From: Polysphondylium violaceum
Taxonomy: Eukaryota; Evosea; Eumycetozoa; Dictyosteliales; Dictyosteliaceae
DNA: 61,457 nt
NCBI GenBank assembly: GCA_000277445.1
Contig: AJWJ01000079.1
Coordinates: forward strand, 1 to 61,457
Reading direction: 5' to 3'
Shown here one piece after another: positions 61,261-61,457 of this stretch. The notes under the pieces are model-generated. The model did no database searches and had not been told where the DNA came from. It saw nothing but the letters and a program-made list of their open reading frames with translations. The number at the start of each line of letters is the position of its first letter. The first letter of the stretch is position 1. Position numbers and translations under genes: made by a program.

Positions 61261-61457
61261 TAGTAACAATATAATAAACATAACTCACCCCACACCCTCA
61301 CAGTAGTAATGATCTGATTTAGTAATATTAATCATGATTATTGCTTTATTATTATTCTATTGTGCAGTTGTTTTGAGTAAAATTTAATAGGAAGTTCCCT
61401 TTTTGTCATGTTTTTCAAAAATTGTTTTTTTTTTTTTTTTTATTTTTTTTAATTTTT

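Overview
The window is nuclear DNA of a dictyostelid social amoeba. The evidence is AT-rich intergenic DNA with long A and T tracts, short AT-rich introns bounded by GTA(A/T)G...TAG, proteins full of Asn, Gln, Ser and Thr runs, and dictyostelid-type families (a Cup lectin protein, an FNIP-repeat protein). The species is not fixed by what I can read. The unresolved bases near position 9 suggest a contig edge.

Layout. 1-16.5 kb is almost all on the minus strand: a PPP4R1 HEAT-repeat phosphatase subunit, a Cup-family protein, a TBC1D13-like Rab GAP, then (plus) an FNIP protein with an in-frame stop near its start, a five-unit polyubiquitin gene and Integrator subunit INTS3. 16.8-30.6 kb holds a DPP8/9-like peptidase (+), an F-box/kelch protein (-), a degenerate Arf-like GTPase (-), a secreted and probably GPI-anchored protein (+), a low-complexity protein (+), CCDC93 of the Commander/CCC complex (+) and a cyclin (-). 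A 3.4 kb gene-poor region separates the cyclin from atg2 (+), which is followed by PPWD1 (+). 43.6-44.9 kb has no protein gene but contains a 214 bp hAT-like MITE and a tRNA-Phe(GAA). 44.9-61.3 kb holds ATPAF2/ATP12 (+), a Bub1/BubR1-type checkpoint protein (-), an RNI-like dictyostelid protein (+), a zinc-ribbon protein (-), a small secreted protein (-), a large ankyrin/double-BTB protein (-), a 2.5 kb gene-poor region and a TPR protein (+).

The genes are mostly conserved housekeeping genes with no operon-like logic: endosomal traffic (TBC1D13, CCDC93), autophagy (atg2), RNA processing (INTS3, PPWD1), mitochondria (ATPAF2), cell cycle (cyclin, MadBub) and ubiquitin (polyubiquitin, F-box, BTB). 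Exon joins given here were worked out by hand from splice sites and frame; for each modelled gene the coding length comes to a multiple of three.

The most interesting items are structural. Three intergenic hairpins (11.55, 26.45 and 41.1 kb) lie in no coding exon; the one at 41.1 kb has a 21 bp perfect stem and resembles a microRNA-type precursor. The hAT-like MITE has 22 bp perfect terminal repeats and subterminal CCGACC repeats. The BubR1-like protein carries an ABBA-KEN-ABBA cassette plus an extra array of ABBA motifs, about seven in all, on a protein whose kinase domain lacks the catalytic Asp. Two adjacent perfect 10 bp GC palindromes stand upstream of the Cup gene. None of these could be tested here by search or folding software.
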